Below the pieces are notes generated by a model, which was given only the letters and a program-made list of their open reading frames with translations, was not told where the DNA came from and ran no database searches. A stretch of 45,677 nt of DNA. Source: Ettlia oleoabundans. Lineage: Eukaryota; Chlorophyta; Chlorophyceae; Chlamydomonadales. Positions 11,367 to 21,906 of the stretch are shown here, one piece after another. The translations under genes were made by a program, and so were the position numbers. Each line of letters starts with the position of its first letter. The first letter of the stretch is position 1. The stretch covers positions 1 to 45,677 of the forward strand of contig JAAMXP010002258.1 of assembly GCA_019693395.1 (NCBI GenBank). Direction: 5' to 3'.

Positions 11367-11828
11367 GCCTGATGAACCTGCTATGCTGCCTGCAAGCGAG
11401 AACTTGGCACATTGCTTTTTTGGCTTGTGTTCGTGCCCCATAACTAATGGACAACGACTGTATGCGCCGAATGTGTGACGTATTGACCAGACCTACACCC
11501 TGACACAACTTAATTACATTGCACTCTCTGTTCTGTTACATTTCCTCCGCTGCCTTCGATCCCCGACGCCGTAAATTGGCTGTTGACCCTCCTTTGCTTT
11601 TGTGTTTCAGATCCACATTCTTTGGCTGCTGAGGCATTGGTTGTTTAGAGACAAGCGTTTTCGGCTTTGGGGCTTGGACCAGACCCAAACAAGTGTTTGT
11701 GTTCATACTAATTAGCAGAGCAGTAGTGTGTGTTTGTGGATAGCGAATCCCTCGGTGAAAAGTGGCATCCGCTAGATCAATGCAAAGCAATAATCAGTGT
11801 TCCCGGACATCTCATCACAGTGTAGCCT
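11367..11828. other. Convergent spacer between GNA1 and the Ycf20-like gene
   Basis: This holds the 3' UTRs of both genes. On the minus strand TGTAA motifs occur at 11513-11517 and 11536-11540, about 290-315 nt after the Ycf20-like stop. No gene is seen. Confidence 0.4.
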
Positions 11829-12601
11829 TCAGCTGCCCAGCTTGGCGGCATCTGCCAGCAGCGCTGCAATGAGGCCCATCTTAAAGTTGTTGAGGAACCA
11901 CAGGGATGGGCTGGGCTTGTCGGCCGTATAGTACAGATGAGTCACGACTTCACAAAACATTAGTGTGATCACCGCCGCCAATACATCGTTGATGGCCAGC
12001 GCGCCAAAGGACAGGGTTGCAATGTTCCCTGCATGCAGCATGACTGTTGTGTCGATATGGCATCACAGCTTGGATGCCCTGCAAAGGCCAACAGCAACCA
12101 GTGTAAGCAAGGGATCATAGCACACAGCTTTATGGGACCTGCGTAAAAGCCGGCACTGAGAGAAATGCCTGCCCACAACCACTTGCGCCACCATCGCGAT
12201 TCAAGGTAGCGGTCAATACGCTGAGGTGCCGACAGAACATATGAGAGCAGGCGCCGCTCACGGTTTCGTGCCTCAATTCGTACACTGCACTCCAAAAACG
12301 AAAAGCGCTGTGGTTCATATGAGCACCCAACAGCCAGCAGGGCACGCCGGTTGGCTGGTAGGAAGTATGATACATGAAGGCAGGCAGTACGCAAGTCGTG
12401 CAGCCAGCAACACCGACGAGCCGACCTGAGCTGTTGTGGCCAGCTGAAATGGGCAGGGGGGGTGGGCGCGGGCAATCGCCCCCATCTGACCAAGGGTGCC
12501 CAGTTATAAAAGCCACGCACGGAGGCCCAGCAGCCTCCAGGCCTTGCCAGTCGGACCATCAAGGCATCACCACGGGGCCGTCGGACGCCCAAGGGATGCA
12601 C
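11829..12601 (-). CDS. Ycf20-like (DUF565) plastid membrane protein
   Basis: Two exons on the minus strand: an upstream exon ending at 12139, and 12028-11829 with the stop. They join in phase (GFYA-G-NIATLSFG). Ycf20-like proteins are small thylakoid-associated membrane proteins; a plant member, NPQ7, affects photoprotective quenching. The signature is clear: RIDRYLESRWWRKWLWAGIS, AGFYAGNIATLSFGALAIND, CEVVTHLYYTA and LNNFKMGLIAALLADAAKLG. Two or three hydrophobic helices lie in the last 100 residues. The frame is open to an ATG at 12601, which would give 220 aa with an Arg-, Ala- and Trp-rich leader like a transit peptide. An acceptor at about 12283 (GTGCAG) would instead place the N-terminus in an unseen exon, so the 5' end is uncertain. 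Confidence 0.82.
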
Positions 12602-12807
12602 TTTGGGCTTGCTGCTATAGAATTATGACATAACCTGGCAGCTGAAGAGGGTCAGCTAAAGGAAGATGGATGAAAGTGCCAAGGTGTATTGCTGCGGTGC
12701 ATGGTTTGCTTCAAACCCGAGCTCATTCAGCATCTGAGCCCTCAATGCGCTGCATCGGATTCGATATGGAGGCGCACTTTGACATACTGGCGGCCCGGAC
12801 CAAGGTC
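12602..12807. promoter_or_regulatory. Upstream region shared by the Ycf20-like and MDH genes
   Basis: About 206 bp between the proposed divergent starts (12601 on the minus strand, 12808 on the plus strand). The assignment follows from orientation. No named element was identified, and an in-frame ATG at 12766 could extend the MDH leader. Confidence 0.35.
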
Positions 12808-15027
12808 ATGCAGCGAGGCGCGCGTCTGGGCCGTCATTTCTCGTCGGCGGAGCAGCAGGCGAGCCGCCAAAAGCGCACTTGCCCTCGCGGAAAAGCGCGT
12901 GCAAGCCTTCAAGACTGGGAGTGTGCCGCGCCATCCTGCTCTGCCCCTCATGATAGGAGCGGCGGCTCTGCTCCTATTGCAATGTGCAGAACCCTCTGCC
13001 GTTGGACATGCGCCATACGTCCCTGCATGGAAGCGGCTACAATGTTGCGGTTCTAGGGGCTGCAGGCGGCATTGGGCAACCACTCAGCCTGCTGTTGAAG
13101 CTGTGAGGCTGGGCGGTGTGTCCTTGCTGCCAGGCCAACCACCTGCGACAATGTGCTGTGCAACGCCGTGGCCATAACTGGCTTTCTATGGTCCCTTGTC
13201 TGCAGTTCACCAATGGTGCGCGAGCTGCGCTTGTATGATGTGGCCAACACCGCGGGTGTGGCTGCCGACTTGTCCCACATTGCCACGGCCGCGCATCTCA
13301 GCTCTCACAACGGCGCTGAGCAGCTGGGAGACGCTCTCTACAATGCTGACTTGGTGGTCATCCCTGCGGGGTTGCCACGCAAGCCTGGCATGACACGGGA
13401 CGACTTGTTCAACATAAATGCAGGTGTGCAATTTGATGGCATCACTTATGTGGGCAGGCGGTGAGAGGGAGGCCAACCTTGTTTTGGATAAGATGGGTTG
13501 GCATGGCAAGGTGGCTTGGCTGGCCTGCTGGTTCGTGGGCCAAGGACAATTGCCGTGATTGCGTGTCCCGCCTGCGATCTGTAAATTACGTGCGTATGTC
13601 CGCTTTTGGTGCTGCATGCTGGAAAGCTCAACATGCAATTTGACTGCTCGAGTTTGCTGCAGACCCCGCTATGTCATCGCTGCAACACCTTTCATCCCAA
13701 CCCAACCCTGCTCCATTGCAAACATGTGCATCTTTGTGTTGCAGGGATCGTGCGCACGCTGTGCGAGGGTATAGTGCGCTTCTGCCCCCGCGCCTGGGTG
13801 GCCATCATCTCCAACCCGGTCAACTCCACCGTGCCCATTGCTGCTGAGGTGTTTAAGCGTGCCGGTACCTACAACCCGGGCAAGCTTTTTGGTGTCACCA
13901 CTCTGGACGTTGTGCGGGCCAACACTTTTGTTGCTGAAGTGCTGGGAGTGGACCCCGCCACTGTCAATGTGCCTGTCATTGGCGGTCACGCGGGTGTGTG
14001 GGTGGGCATTGTTCGAACTGCCACTGCCGACTCCAGCAAGGGGCGCTTGACTTGGTCAGGCACAGCATCCAGCAACATTGGTAATGCATGGTCTCGAGTC
14101 GTGCACTTCTGACGACTAGCCTGTCTGGCACTCCTGCGGCCACAACTTGTGCTGAATAGAAGGGTTTGCGTGCCATGTAGCACACGTGCAGCAGACTTGG
14201 GTGCAGTGTCTTGGCAGAACAGAATCACATGTATGTAAATTGTTTCTGCCGTGTGGTTGCCTTGCAGGTGTGACCATCTTGCCAGTCCTCTCAGCAGCCA
14301 GCCCCACGACGCCTTTGCCTGACCAGCAGGCACGGGCGCTGATGGGACGCATCCAGGACGCAGGCACAGAGGTCGTTAAGGTGGGTGCAGTGTGGATGGA
14401 ACACAAGCAGGACACAGCGCGAAATAACGGTACTGTAGGTGCGGGCAACGCTAATTTTCCTGGCGAGCAGCGGTTGATGCAGTCGTCGCCATTGTGCCCT
14501 GCATGCGCACGTTATCGATCCAGAACTGTACATTCAGACCAACCATTGGGGCACATGGTTTTCCACCTGTTTTCCTAATCCCTTGGACTGAGCTCAATCT
14601 CCTGCTGTGCAGGCTAAGGCGGGCGCTGGCTCTGCCACGCTTTCAATGGCGTATGCCGCAGCACGCTTTGCTGAGGCATGCCTGCGTGCCATGGCGGGCG
14701 AGGCAGGCGTGGTAGAATGCGCATACGTGGCTAGCAGCGTTGTCACCGACCTTCCATTCTTTGCCAGCCAGCTGAGACTGGGACCAGCAGGCATTGCAGG
14801 TGATGATAGGCTACCTCAGCACGCTTCTCTGTTACCCTCTCAAAAAGCTTATGCCCTGTGGTGGGCACCTGCTTGCTGGCTGCCAAATTTGCAACGCATT
14901 GCACTCCCTGCGTGCAGAATTCTTGCCGCTGCCACGTTTGAATGCCCTGGAGCGAGAAAATTTCGAGGCCATGAAAGCGGAACTGCAGGCCAGCATAAAA
15001 AAAGGCCTGGACTTCATGAACAAGTGA
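12808..15027 (+). CDS. NAD-malate dehydrogenase, peroxisomal (glyoxysomal) type
   Basis: Seven exons: 12808-12858 (proposed), 12990-13102, 13206-13423, 13745-13993, 14268-14380, 14613-14799 and 14918-15027; 346 aa. The enzyme interconverts malate and oxaloacetate with NAD. Landmarks are [12 protein letters not shown] (NAD fold), [36 protein letters not shown] (substrate loop with Arg), [31 protein letters not shown] (Asp/Arg), IGGHAGVTILP (catalytic His) and [20 protein letters not shown]. The leader [13 protein letters not shown] lines up with the PTS2 of plant peroxisomal MDH (QRIARISAHL), with Gly in place of the usual Leu/Ile and Phe in place of the final Leu. This supports the first exon, but joining it needs a GC donor (CAG|GCGAGC). 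A start at 13008 without the leader would give 323 aa. TGTAA lies at 15242-15246. Confidence 0.9.
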
Positions 15028-16043
15028 TGTACAAGTCGAGAGGCATGGTATGCCAGCACATTCTAGTCAAGCTGCAGCTGCCTTGCCTAAACACCCATGG
15101 ATCGACATTGGTTTGGGCAGCAAGCAATATCAACAGAAGTTTAGCGTAATTGTAGATCGATTTTGCGTGGTAGACGTCTCGTGCTGCGAGTTCACTTGCC
15201 AAGTGCCGTGCAGTGGTGCTTGCAGCGGATTGTGTTTTGCCTGTAACAATAAAGTACATATCATCTGGTTACAAGACTTGTAAGTGTAGCAATTATTGGC
15301 TCAAGTCTTGCTCCACACACCAGCCACGGTTTGTTTTGGGCGGCTGCGCAAGGGCGGGAGGTGGGGTGGACTGCCTGTCGGGGGCAAATGTTCTGGAGGG
15401 CAGTTTATTGCACAAGTGCGCGAAATGTAGGGAGCAGCCTGAGAAGTGAGCGCCCAGGAACGCCCCAGCATCTTTCGCCCCTCCACAAGCCCAGGTCATG
15501 GAGGGAAGGCGGCGCTTTTCACGCAGCCCACACGCCCGGAAGACCCACAGCTCTGCAGGTGGCACAAGGTTGGTCGCAATAATCAATGACAGCTCGGTAT
15601 TCTGGTAAATTAGCGTTGGCATTGGCCAGCACAGCATGGCACGCTGCAGGATGGCATTCGTCACCAAGCCGTTAACCGCGCCGGTGGTCTTGGGTAGTGG
15701 GGTCCTGCCCTGGCAAGGTCACCCTGACCATTGCCCTAACACAGCCGTTTCAAATCACCCCCACACTTTGCAGCTTTGCTTAGAGAGAAATCACAAAAAC
15801 CTACGTGGAAACCTACGTGGAAACCTACAAGTGGCGCTTTCTCCCTCTGGTTGTTATTGCTCGCCCCGTCTGCTACCTGATTGCGTCTCAATTCATTCCA
15901 ATAGCTACAGGTGCGCCAGTGCGCAGCACCGTTTGCCATTCAAGCTTGCACGCTTGCCCTCCCCGCCAAAATTCGGCCGTCGCCTCCCTTGCCACGCACT
16001 GCAGACGGCCGCTGGATTTGTGTACCTTAAAGAGCGGGGCACG
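15028..16043. other. Spacer between MDH and the SAP-SPIRAL1 gene
   Basis: It includes the MDH 3' UTR to about 15260 and probably the 5' region of the next gene. A 12-bp unit, ACCTACGTGGAA, is repeated at 15799-15810 and 15811-15822, with a diverged third copy to 15834. Open frames at 15293-15667 (minus) and 15636-16178 (plus) match no known protein. Confidence 0.4.
15799..15834 (+). repeat. 12-bp tandem repeat, about 2.5 copies
   Basis: Unit ACCTACGTGGAA occurs twice exactly, then diverges (ACCTACAAGTGG). The period is a multiple of three, so if transcribed in an exon it would encode a repeated Thr-Tyr-Val-Glu type peptide; coding use is not supported otherwise. Confidence 0.7.
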
Positions 16044-17294
16044 ATGCTGACGGCTCTCCAGATTGACGACCAGCTGAAGGTGGCTGATCACTTGTTCGCG
16101 GCCAGATTTGCTCTTTTGGGGGCTTGTAACGCCCTGAAGTTGGCTGTCTCTGCTTGTATCTGCAGCCGCTGCTTTTGAAGGACCTGAGGATACAATGCCG
16201 CGCCCGCGGGCTCAACCCTGGCGGCAACCGTGAGGCATTGCTTGAGCGCGTGCGCGAGCACATGCTGCAGACAGGCAACACGTGAGCTGAATGCTAGGCT
16301 GCTGCATGCCGATTTTGGTGTCAGCGCAGTAGTATGCCCCACTAGTGGCTGACTACATTCCAACGCTCCAAACCAGTGCACACCGCCACGCAAACCAACA
16401 TGGCCCTCCCTTGCAGCACTCTGGCAACAGAGTTCAATGGTGAGGTGGCGCATGGTGTGCCGCAGCCAGGGGTCAACCGCGCTCAGTTTGCAGCGGAAGG
16501 AGCCATCGGCGTGAACAACAACAACTACATGCGGTCTGATGGCCAGAATGTCGGGTGAGGCATCGCATAACATTCACCTGTTGCCTGATGATGCAAGTGC
16601 TCGTCAATTTCAATTTCAATGTCAATATGAACATTGAAGGCGCCGCAGCTAGAGTGTTGCTCGCCGTTGTCAATGATGCCAGCCATTTATGAAGGGGTTA
16701 ATTTACAGTCTGACTGTGCACTATGTGCAGTAACTTCATCACCGACCGCCCCTCCTCTCGCGTGCTGGCGCCCCCTGGAGGTGCCACCAACTGGAGCTTC
16801 GGCTGCGGCAACATGGAGGTAGAGCCCAGCAGGGCCAAGGTGGGTGGGTCACGCTATGCTAATGCTAATACCCTAATGGGTGCCAAGGGGCAAGCAATAG
16901 GCCACCAGCCGATCGCCAGCACATGTTCTAGACATATACGCTGCAATGCTGGCAAAACACGCACTGTGAACATGCTTCTGCGCCCCGCCACCACAAAGGC
17001 GCGCGCGCGCACACACACACACTGTCTCTCTCTCTTTCCAACCTCCGCCCTCCTATACAATTGCTGTAGCCGGTCAGCTCCCCCCTGAAGAAGGCACCTG
17101 TGGTGGCAGCAGCTGAGGAACCACGCGTGGCACACGTGTGCGAAGGCGAGGACCTGGTTAGTGCCACCCTGGGTGTGGACCACAACAACTACTCACGCCC
17201 TTCAGGCCAGAATGTCGGCAACTTCATTACAGACAAGCCCTCTTCCCGCGTACTGGCACCCCCTGGCGGAGGCAGCTCCGTCGTGTTTGGCTGA
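16044..17294 (+). CDS. SAP-motif protein with two SPIRAL1-type microtubule modules
   Basis: Exons 16044-16079 (possibly extending back to an acceptor at 16004), 16166-16281, 16417-16554, 16731-16839 and 17070-17294 join in phase to 207 aa. Residues about 13-50 form a SAP motif (LLKDLRIQCRARGLNPGGN then REALLERVREHML), a helix pair usually found in DNA- or chromatin-binding proteins. Two SPIRAL1-like modules follow. Module 1 has NNNNYMRSDGQNVG, NFITDRPSSRVLAPPGG and NWSFG; module 2 has HNNYSRPSGQNVG, NFITDKPSSRVLAPPGG and SSVVFG at the C-terminus. SPIRAL1 proteins in plants bind growing ends of cortical microtubules. A basic linker (PVSSPLKKAPV) separates the modules. An intron splits module 1 between QNV and NFITD; module 2 has none there. 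Microtubule binding is inferred from the modules; the role of the SAP motif is unknown. The N-terminus is uncertain. Confidence 0.8.
16999..17037 (+). repeat. Compound dinucleotide microsatellite in an intron
   Basis: Adjoining GC, AC and TC dinucleotide runs lie in the fourth intron of the SAP-SPIRAL1 gene, followed by a pyrimidine-rich stretch toward the TAG acceptor at 17067-17069. Confidence 0.8.
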
Positions 17295-17340
17295 GTTCTG
17301 CAACACTGCCAGGTTGGCTGAGTTCTGCAACACTGCCAGG
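17287..17340 (+). repeat. Exact 27-bp tandem duplication across a stop codon
   Basis: Two identical 27-bp units (17287-17313 and 17314-17340) start TTGGCTGAGTTCTG. The first contains the last codons and TGA of the SAP-SPIRAL1 gene. Because 27 is a multiple of three, the second copy repeats the same TGA in the same frame. Confidence 0.9.
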
Positions 17341-17521
17341 AAGGCAGTTGGGCCGGCACAGGGCAAGAGTCGCCTCCCTGTCAATATGCTAGGTAGCTGC
17401 TTCTTGCATCAGCAATGTGCAAAAAGGGCAAGTGAGAGGCATGTTGGTACAACAATATGCGTGAAGTATGCCTTGAAATTAACAATAGCAGGCATGAACT
17501 TTTGCCTTTCATGGGTGCTTC
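17295..17521. other. Convergent spacer between SAP-SPIRAL1 gene and kinase
   Basis: Only 227 bp separates the two stop codons. The first TGTAA on the plus strand (17531-17535) already lies inside the last kinase exon, so the two transcripts probably overlap at their 3' ends. Confidence 0.4.
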
Positions 17522-20500
17522 TTACACAGATGTAACGTGCCCTGTGTCTGGCAACGAGATGTGGGGCTTGCTAGTAGGCAGCAAAGCTACTTTTGCATTG
17601 TTGCCAGCTGCTGGGATTGTCGCCTGAATGGGGTTGAGCAGTCTGTCTTGGGACTTCATTTTTCGCAGCCGATCCAGTATTTCAGCAAATGAGGGGCGCA
17701 GTGGCGCATTGTGGCGCCAGCATTCTTCGACCAACCTCTTTAAACCAGGCGGGCAACCGGAAGGGATGGGCAGGCGGCGCCTTTCCACGCCAACAAGATA
17801 AATGATTTGTAACGGACTGACACACTCCTCCCAAGCTGGGTGCCCTGTCAGCATCTGCTCATGTGGGCCAAAGAGCACGGCACATTTGTTACCGGCACCC
17901 CTGCTACAGTTGTGTGCACGCTTTGGGGGCCACTAAGAAAGAACTAGTAACGTACCTCCCACAACAACACTCCATAGGCAAAGACGTCACAACGCTCCGT
18001 GATTTGGCCTGCCTGCACAATGGTTGGAGCAACCAGGAAATGGACTGGGGGACCGTACAGCTCTGCTTTTCCACCAAAATAAGAGCATACCTCCTGCATT
18101 CACCTGCATAACTTCTGGTGCACTATAAGCGGCTGTCCCAAGCACTCCTGCCTGCACCCAAGAGCAATTCAGTCAGCAGGGCCATTTGAATTGCCGTTGT
18201 GCAATCTGTCTGCAACGTGTCAAAACTATTTGCTCTCAGCAGCATCTAAATGCACGCATGCCTTGTCACTGGACAGGTAGGTGCGGTGTTTGGTCACTGC
18301 TAGCCCAAAATCTGCCAACCGTGCACGGCCATCAAGCCCCAACAGCACATTCCGTGCCGATAGATCTCGGTGCACAACCGGCGGACGCTGTGCATGGCAG
18401 TGGTCAAGTGCAGCGGCTATATCCTCGGCCAACTGCATGAAGAGCCCATACTGTGGTCGGCGGCGCTGCTGGTGCAGCTGCTGGTGCAGGCTGGTGGCTG
18501 CCAGCTCCTACAGCATAAAAGGTCAAACAGCTGGGCTTATGATGCCTTACTGTCGAGCGACCTGGAGCATAGCAACCTGTGCATGTGGAAGCTGCAGCTT
18601 CTATGCACGCACCTGCAAAACGGCAAGCGGGGGCTCCAAGCATGCCCCTAAAATGCTGATGATGGAAGGATGGTGGCCAAGGGCTGCCATCATCTCCACC
18701 TCCCTGCAGTTTTTTGGCTGGTAGGGCATTTGGTCATCTGGTGATATTTCTCCCAGGTTATTTGGGTAGCACACGAGCACATGCTTATGGCACACCACGG
18801 CAGACATCTGCCAATAGACCCACCTGACGAAAGCATCATCCTCAACAGAAGTTGGGTGCAGCAGCTTGACCGCCACTTGCTGGCCTCCCCAGGTTGCCGC
18901 ATAAACACACCCTGAGGCTCCTACACCTAGCAGCCGCCTCATCTTCACTTGCTCCTGCATGCCCCGCATTTAAAGGCTTGATTGAGTATTGGATTGTACT
19001 TGACCGGGTAGGCAGACCGTGCATGTATACAAAAAAGCTTTCAGCATCCGTTTAGAAGAAAACTTTCGTTGATTGCCTGGCAAGAAAAAGCTATACTTCC
19101 CTGGTCCAAGCCCCCAACGAGCACTGGTCACCACTGTCAACACGAGCCAGCACGGGTCAGGGCATTTCAAGCGTGTTGAAGCCCCAAACGAGCACACTGC
19201 GCACCTTAAATTGTTGTGCGATCAGTAGCCTCAATCCATGTAGACGCGCATGCGATAATCTCTTTGGTGTGTTGCTGCTGCTCTTGCAGTTGGTTGCATG
19301 CCCTCGCATTGCTATATGCGCTGGCATGCGTGTGCCAGTCTGCATCGCCATATCCCTGCTTGTTGTGTGTACCACCTCTTCGTGAAGTTTGCCATGCCCA
19401 TACCTGCGTTGCCCCTGGCGTGTGCTAAGATTTCCACCATGCTCGTCAGCTTTCTGCTCTGCCTCCTGCTCCCCCTCCTCGTCCTCCTCTAGAATTGGAA
19501 GATCGAATGGCTTGATGGTTCTGGCACCAGTAAGCTTGCGCTGAGCCTGGTGCACATACAGCTTGTTAGGGCTGCCAGGAGCTGACTCATGGGCGCTACA
19601 GGCCTCTGCTTCGCTTCTGGTTGCAGCTCTGGAACTAGCCAGACTGCAGCCTGAACTATTACTTGCCTTGCAAGTGGCATCCGGCAGATCTGTTGCAGCC
19701 AGCAGTTTGAAGTTGGCAACAGCTTCGCTGCCACCTCTGCGCAAGCGGTTGCTCTTCTCGGTCTGCTTCATAGGCCACGGTTGGCCAGTGGGGAACATCT
19801 TGGTCCCTAAGTGTGCTGCAAGCTCCACTGTGGCATATGATCTGGTTTCTGGGCTGGACGGGCTTGCTATTACGCTTTCCTCGCTAGCTTGCTGTGCAAG
19901 CATGCTGCCACACAGGCCGAAGAGGGGGCCGTCAAAGTTGAGGCTTTCATTGCAGGGCGAGCTGTCCCATGCTACCCAGCCCAATTTCGATATGTCTCTG
20001 AAGCGCACAGAAGGGTCAACGCTGAACCCCAGTGCTGGCATGGACGCGCTGATATGAGGGCCGAGGCTGTGTGGGCTGGACGGCGACAGCTGTTGCTCCA
20101 CAACTTTTGTTTGCACCGCAACATCCTCAAGCTGGTCGTCAAGTGGGCCCTTGCTGACACCAATTCCATCTGAAACTGCAGCTGCACGTACTGTGGTGCA
20201 ATGCTCTGTGGTGGAGTTGACAAAGCTGGCGCGGCACGCTCTTGCATGCTGCACTCGCAAGGCTGCTGGATCCCATACTGCCGCTACTGCTGCAGCCTCA
20301 AGATCTGACATGCGCCTAGGAACGGGCCTCTTGAGCAGGAAAGGCAGAATCTGCACCATGGCTATCAGGGTAATCAAAGAACCCAGCAACACTAATGCCC
20401 AGGGTGGCACTAATGCAGTGGTAGTGACAGCTGGCTGAAGTGTTTTTATCACAGCACTTCCTCCAACCCAGATTGCTGTTGCAGGCTTTGCTGTGATGCT

Positions 20501-21238
20501 GGCAACCAGCTGCAATGTGCGTTGCACCTGAGTTACCAAGTGTGACGGCTCAGCTGTGCCCCCTTTGCCGAGCACCTTGCCCATCTTGCTGGCAACATTG
20601 GTAATGCCAGTCATGCTGGAATTCTGACTTGCTCTGGGGCCCATGGCATCAACAGATGCTGCACCCTCAACAGGTTCAACAAACTCAACACGTACTGCCA
20701 TGGGGTGCCTCTCGTCTGCAAATGCCGCTCTTGTCGCTGCCTGCATAATAATGTTGCTGCCAATCAATGTAGCTGACTGTGCATACAGTGGCTCTGACAA
20801 GATGTTTGCTTGAACTTGATTGCTAGCAATGGCCAATGCCCCCGTGCCAGAGGTATGCTGTCTGTTTGGCTCCTTGTCGCCGGCTGCAGCATCTGCGGGA
20901 TCTGCGCGTTGCTCGGCAGTGTCACCGGTTGCTTTGCTCAGTGAGTGCGCTGCTTGGTCTGTTATCAGTCCACTTGAAGCTGCACCTAGAGTAACAGGTG
21001 CTGGGGTGCCACAGCCAGAAAGACCGTAGCGGCACCATAGCGCCTCTAGGGCAGCATCGCCGTGCTTGCTAGTGAATGCTGCAGCAGTAGTTCCTAAGGA
21101 CGTGCCTCGAGACACTCGGCGGAACGGGCTGCTGCTCAATCAATATGACTGCAATGCACTGGTCTCACCAGACTGGCAAGAGTGCCGCTGCAAGAAAAGG
21201 CACAGCGCTCCTAGAACCAAACCCCACGGCCGCGACAT
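17522..21238 (-). CDS. Membrane-anchored TKL (Raf-like) protein kinase
   Basis: Seven minus-strand exons: 21238-19205, 18954-18824, 18703-18613, 18507-18270, 18147-18104, 18012-17956 and 17854-17522, about 975 codons. The kinase domain fills the C-terminal third. It shows GVGASGCVYAATW (glycine loop), VAVKLL (ATP lysine), HRDLSARNVLLG (catalytic loop), DFGLAV, GTAAYSAPEVMQ, FAYGVLLWEMLTG and CWRHNAPLRPSFAEIL, so it should be active; the HRDLSARN form and CW..RP end fit the tyrosine-kinase-like group. One strong hydrophobic helix (LVPPWALVLLGSLITLIAMV, about 20333-20416) is followed by the basic stop KRPVPRR. About 240 unrecognised residues precede it and a long low-complexity juxtamembrane region follows. 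The frame from the ATG at 21238 begins with a signal-like MSRPWGLVLGALCLFLQ but meets TGA at 21142-21140. The true start is therefore unresolved. Confidence 0.85.
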
Positions 21239-21747
21239 ACCGGTGCTGCCTTGATGGCATCAATGTCAGGCGGACATTAACTCACATACATAAGGAGTTT
21301 GATTGGAATAGCAACAACATAGAACGAGACCAAAACTGCCTCCGCGACCCCTCCTTTCCTCCCTTGACATCTCCGACTCGACTGAAGACGGCTTGAAAGA
21401 CTGCAACTCCAGATTCGCCACCCGGCCAGTCGTGCCCCGGAGGCCGCCATGAGCCGCAATTTCTCCCATATAAAATATCAAAGATGTGTGGCACCACAAG
21501 TCCTGGTGCTTGTTTTATCGCGAAGCACGCGCCCTTTCTGGTGGTTGGCGGTCATCTGCGGCACATGTGACGCGTTTTCCTACTGAAGGTAGCCAATTAC
21601 TACGTTAAGGAGAAGCAGGGCGACACATGACACGTTCCCCCTGCCCACAAGTTGCGGAAACGCGATTTATGTCACCGCCAGTTTGGATGTTTTTGCTAAC
21701 GCAACGAGCGGCAGATTTACCTTGTATGATTCGCCCTGTCGCGCCGC
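21239..21747. other. Kinase upstream region
   Basis: It should contain the kinase promoter. Two similar short segments, CGGCACATGTGACGCGTT near 21556 and CGACACATGACACGTT near 21621, suggest degenerate repetition. No gene is seen. Confidence 0.35.
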
Positions 21748-21774
21748 GGGGGGGGGGGGGGGGGGGGGNNNNNN
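21748..21774. other. G homopolymer followed by assembly gap
   Basis: A run of about 21 G residues (21748-21768) leads directly into six N (21769-21774). The true length and content here are unknown. Confidence 0.95.
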
Positions 21775-21906
21775 GCTCCCCTGCCCCTTGTGGAAGTACA
21801 GGTGGGTTGTATACGCGGGATGCGGGAGGTGATTGCGCAGAGATGGATAAGGAGAATACTTCACAACGTATATCCGGCCGCGCGGGGCGCTCCTAAAAGT
21901 TCTGTG

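Noticed and set aside
15293..15667. 124-codon minus-strand open frame in the MDH/SAP-SPIRAL1 spacer
   Set aside because: No family resemblance, no splice partners and no conserved composition; may be chance.
21140..21142. TGA in the kinase frame as selenocysteine
   Set aside because: There is no functional reason for selenocysteine at this place near the N-terminus and I could not identify a SECIS element downstream; a start-site or splicing explanation is simpler.
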